Of a DNA stretch of 64,000 bases, positions 61,884-64,000 are shown in pieces. Source of the stretch: CAVYXK01 sp963708245 (GTDB lineage: Bacteria > Pseudomonadota > Alphaproteobacteria > Acetobacterales > Acetobacteraceae). The notes under the pieces were generated by a model that did not search any database, had not been told where the DNA came from, and saw only the letters and a program-made list of their open reading frames with translations. Made by a program: the position numbers and the translations under genes. Numbering within the stretch: position 1 is the stretch's first letter; every line of letters starts with the position of its first letter. The DNA lies in the NCBI GenBank assembly GCA_963708245.1, contig OY970201.1, positions 4,340,001 through 4,404,000 on the forward strand, read 5' to 3'.

Positions 61884-62206
61884 ATGGACGACACAAGGAA
61901 GTTGCGTGCAGTGCCGTTGTCGGGTTACGATGGCGTGGAACAACTTGAGTATGGCCGCGATCGGCGCAATCGGCCGATCGCGCTTTCAACGCCGCCTCTC
62001 TGCCACGGCGCATCAGTCCCTCTTGGCGACGGATTGATGCGCGGCAAATTCATGCTGCAGGGCTGGAAGAACATGCACCCCGTCCAGCATTACATGACAG
62101 ACCATATCGACCTCTACGAGCATCGACGATCCGGCCTGTCTCAGGAAGGAAGAAACCTTCGAGAGCTGGTACGAAAACCCGATCGACTTGCTACTTCGGG
62201 CGTGAC
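61884..62206 (+). pseudogene. PHA-synthase/DUF3141-like alpha/beta-hydrolase remnant, frameshifted
   Basis: One frame gives 'FMLQGWKNMHPVQHYMTDHI' and 'DLYEH'. The next frame continues 'IDDPACLRKEETFESWYENP' and 'IDLLLRA' to a stop at 62206. This order is typical of the lid region of PHA-synthase-like hydrolases. The N-terminal and catalytic parts are missing or scrambled upstream. It is a dead fragment beside the IS pair. Confidence 0.55.
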
Positions 62207-62243
62207 AGCCATCGGCGGACGGCAGAACATCCACTGTTATGGT

Positions 62244-62927
62244 CTAGGGCGCGCGTTCGCCGACCACAGTCGCCACAATGGGCTGCGCATCCTCATACCG
62301 CTTGAGATCACGTTCAAGTGGGTGCTGAAGGGAGAGAAGGTCCTCCCTCGTCATGTTTTTCAAGAATGCGAACCTGGGCGCCGCCAACGCGTCCGTCTCC
62401 GGCGCCACCTCATCGTCTCGCATCGAAAGCATTCGCTTGATCTGCTGTATTTCAAGGCGACAGCGTTCCGCGCCCTTCGCGCGCCGCTCCATGTAAGACT
62501 TCAACCGATCGGTTGACTTGCCGCGCAAGTATTCCAACGCTGCTGGATAGGATTGATTTCCGCGCTCCTCATCCGCCTCCTGTAACCTGAAAAATTCCCT
62601 GTCGTCGAGGATGTCGTTGCACAGCCCGACGCACTCGTCACAGACGAAAAGCGGCGGCGGCCCGGCAATCAACGTCTTTACCTCGTGCTGCGTCTTGCCA
62701 CAGAACGAGCAATAGAGCGCCTTTTTCATCACCGGGTCGTGCGCTCGTGGGTCGGGCTCAGGTGAATGTGTCGCTCCGATCTTAGCGGATAAGACGTTCC
62801 AACTCTCACAGCCGAACGCCTTCGCGAGCAGCTCCAAGCATTCACTATGAGTGATTTCGACTGCCTTCGCCTTCAGGCCATCGCGCAGAACATGCGCCAT
62901 AGCTTTCGCATCGCTGAAATCGCGCAT
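62244..62927 (-). CDS. ClpX-type C4 zinc-finger protein with N-terminal glyoxalase-associated domain
   Basis: The 227-residue protein has an N-terminal helical segment ('KAMAHVLRDGLKAKAVEITH' and 'SECLELLAKAFGCESWNVLS') seen at the front of glyoxalase-related proteins, then the ClpX zinc-binding domain ('LYCSFCGKTQHEVKTLIAGP' with 'FVCDECVGLCNDIL', four Cys) and a helical tail. The AAA motor of ClpX is absent. The zinc domain normally recruits substrates and adaptors, so this could be a ClpXP adaptor or decoy; that is inference. GAGGAA precedes the ATG. The 62928-63198 gap shows no gene. Confidence 0.75.
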   Translation of the reverse strand: MRDFSDAKAMAHVLRDGLKAKAVEITHSECLELLAKAFGCESWNVLSAKIGATHSPEPDPRAHDPVMKKALYCSFCGKTQHEVKTLIAGPPPLFVCDECVGLCNDILDDREFFRLQEADEERGNQSYPAALEYLRGKSTDRLKSYMERRAKGAERCRLEIQQIKRMLSMRDDEVAPETDALAAPRFAFLKNMTREDLLSLQHPLERDLKRYEDAQPIVATVVGERAP

Positions 62928-63198
62928 CTGCGTTCCTCTTCATCGGCGAACGGAAAGAATCGGAGCCTGCATTGCCAACCCGTTCGCCCATGGCGAGGGA
63001 GCGAAAGGAAGTCGATACGTTCACCATCCCCGGAGGGTGCAGGCGGCGGGTGTATAAGCCCTTGGCCAAAATCACAACACGCGGCCGAGCGTCGTGTCAA
63101 CTCACAGAGGATCCTGCCAGGCTCATTGCGGGTGCACTCGTTCGCGGCCATATCCCGCGAATCCGCGTTAGTGACGCCGGCGGTACAGGCACAGCACG

Positions 63199-63948
63199 CT
63201 ATGCCGACAGTTTCTGCATCACCGCTTCGGGGATATCGAAATTCGCGTACACGTTCTGCACGTCGTCGCTGTCGTCCAGCGCGTCGATCAGCTTGATCAC
63301 CGCCGCCGCGCGCTCCTCGTCCAACGCAACTGAGGTAGTCGGGCGCCATTCCAGCCGGGCGCTCTCGGGCGCTCCGAACCGCGCCTCCAGCGCGTCCCGC
63401 ACGGCGAAGAAATCGTCCGGCGCGGCGGTGACCTCGTGCCCGTCTGCGTCGCTCTCGACATTCTCGGCCCCCGCTTCGATCGCCGCTTCCAACATGGCAT
63501 CGGCGTCCGCGGTCGCAGCGGGGTACCTGATTACGCCGAGCCGGTTGAACAGGAAGCTCACCGAATTGGTCTCGCCCAGTGCGCCGCCATGTTTCGCGAA
63601 GGCCGACCGGATGTCGGAAGCTGTCCGGTTGCGATTGTCGGTCAGCGCCTCGACAATGATGGCGACACCGGCTGGCCCGTATCCCTCATAGCGGACCTCG
63701 GCGTAGTCCTCACCCGCGCCGGCGCCGGTCGCCTTCTTGATTGCGCGATCCACGGTGTCCTTCGGCATGTTCGCCTGTCGGGCGGCAGTCACGGCCGCCC
63801 GCAGCCGCGGGTTCGACGCCGGGTCAGGCAGTCCCTGGCGGGCGGCCACGGTAATCTCCCGGATCAGCCGGGCGAACTGCCGGGCGCGCCGGGCATCCTG
63901 CGCGCCCTTGCGGTGCATGATATTCTTGAATTGGGAATGTCCGGCCAT
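63199..63948 (-). CDS. yebC: YebC/PmpR-family transcriptional or translational regulator
   Basis: The 249-residue protein has the family N-terminus 'MAGHSQFKNIMHRKGAQDAR', then 'LREITVAARQG'-type sequence, 'NMPKDTVDRAIKKATGAG', 'YEGYGPAGVAIIVEALTDNR' and 'NRTASDIRSAFAKHGGALGE'. Members bind DNA as regulators, and some help ribosomes through difficult stretches. In many bacteria yebC lies next to ruvC, which may be outside the window. Well conserved and intact. Confidence 0.95.
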   Translation of the reverse strand: MAGHSQFKNIMHRKGAQDARRARQFARLIREITVAARQGLPDPASNPRLRAAVTAARQANMPKDTVDRAIKKATGAGAGEDYAEVRYEGYGPAGVAIIVEALTDNRNRTASDIRSAFAKHGGALGETNSVSFLFNRLGVIRYPAATADADAMLEAAIEAGAENVESDADGHEVTAAPDDFFAVRDALEARFGAPESARLEWRPTTSVALDEERAAAVIKLIDALDDSDDVQNVYANFDIPEAVMQKLSA

Positions 63949-63950
63949 GA

Positions 63951-63985
63951 GTCAGTGGTCAGTTGTCAGTTTTCAGCGGTCAGTC
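63951..63985. repeat. Degenerate GTCAGT-type short repeat upstream of yebC
   Basis: Five imperfect copies of (G)GTCAGT/TTCAGC-like units lie just before the yebC start, replacing a normal ribosome-site region. They resemble simple repeats often found between genes. Confidence 0.5.
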
Positions 63986-64000
63986 TAGTCCGGCGGTGCA

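Noticed and set aside
61740..62516. Single 258-codon plus-strand gene
   Set aside because: Only a middle part resembles a hydrolase and it changes frame near 62115; the 3' part is the shadow of the zinc-finger gene.

Overview
The window is GC-rich alphaproteobacterial chromosome. The order nrdR-ribD-ribE-ribBA-ribH-nusB, the non-ATG starts and the protein sequences suggest Rhodospirillales, most likely Acetobacteraceae. This is inference; no rRNA or tRNA gene was found to settle it. The left edge cuts nrdR and the right edge lies just upstream of yebC.

Layout. (1) 1-4227 (+): housekeeping operon for riboflavin synthesis and NusB, with overlapping or abutting genes. (2) 4.2-13.6 kb: accessory DNA in decay. 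A cytochrome b561 remnant, an A-L-A-I-G repeat protein, a secreted caspase-like/Sel1 protein, a nitroreductase and an intact poxB sit beside a wrecked molybdenum hydroxylase pair, a twice-frameshifted MFS transporter and an enoyl-CoA hydratase tail. (3) 13.9-34.7 kb: exopolysaccharide locus. It holds a Wzy-like polymerase, a GH26-like hydrolase, several glycosyltransferases (GT4 x2, GT2 x2, GT14), a Wzz/BY-kinase fusion with a broken P-loop, a WbaP-type initiating transferase, a Wza-like export lipoprotein, an outer-membrane barrel, a lytic transglycosylase, an acyltransferase and a PIG-L deacetylase. Several broken glycosyltransferase genes and an IS3 fragment lie among them. No Wzx flippase is visible. 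(4) 35.0-58.0 kb: an anaerobic energy island. It has a receiver protein, HoxW and an NAD-linked [NiFe] hydrogenase (HoxFUYH), alcohol dehydrogenase, V-type ATPase remnants, Pta-AckA, a DUF3141 protein, a CorA-type transporter, lactate dehydrogenase, a DHODH-like protein, pyruvate:ferredoxin oxidoreductase, a GltD-like oxidoreductase with ferredoxin clusters, and an MFS carrier. (5) 58.2-61.8 kb: two tandem 1513-bp insertion sequences splitting a secreted-protein gene exactly at its signal peptide. (6) 61.9-64 kb: an alpha/beta-hydrolase remnant, a ClpX-type zinc-finger protein and yebC.

How it works together. The island encodes a route from pyruvate to acetyl-CoA plus reduced ferredoxin, then acetyl phosphate, acetate and ATP. 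Lactate, ethanol and H2 serve as redox outlets. A perfect FNR/FixK-type palindrome at 41797-41810 sits between the divergent adh and V-ATPase/pta/ack blocks, so oxygen-responsive control is likely. Hydrogenase maturation genes (hyp) are not in the window.

The most notable points are this island with its FNR-type site; a chimeric V-type ATPase remnant (subunit B head joined to subunit A tail); a 25-bp tandem duplication that kills a 2Fe-2S subunit gene; the tandem IS pair sharing 14-bp target duplications; and a BY-kinase domain lacking its Walker lysine. No clearly new defence or mobile system was recognised.
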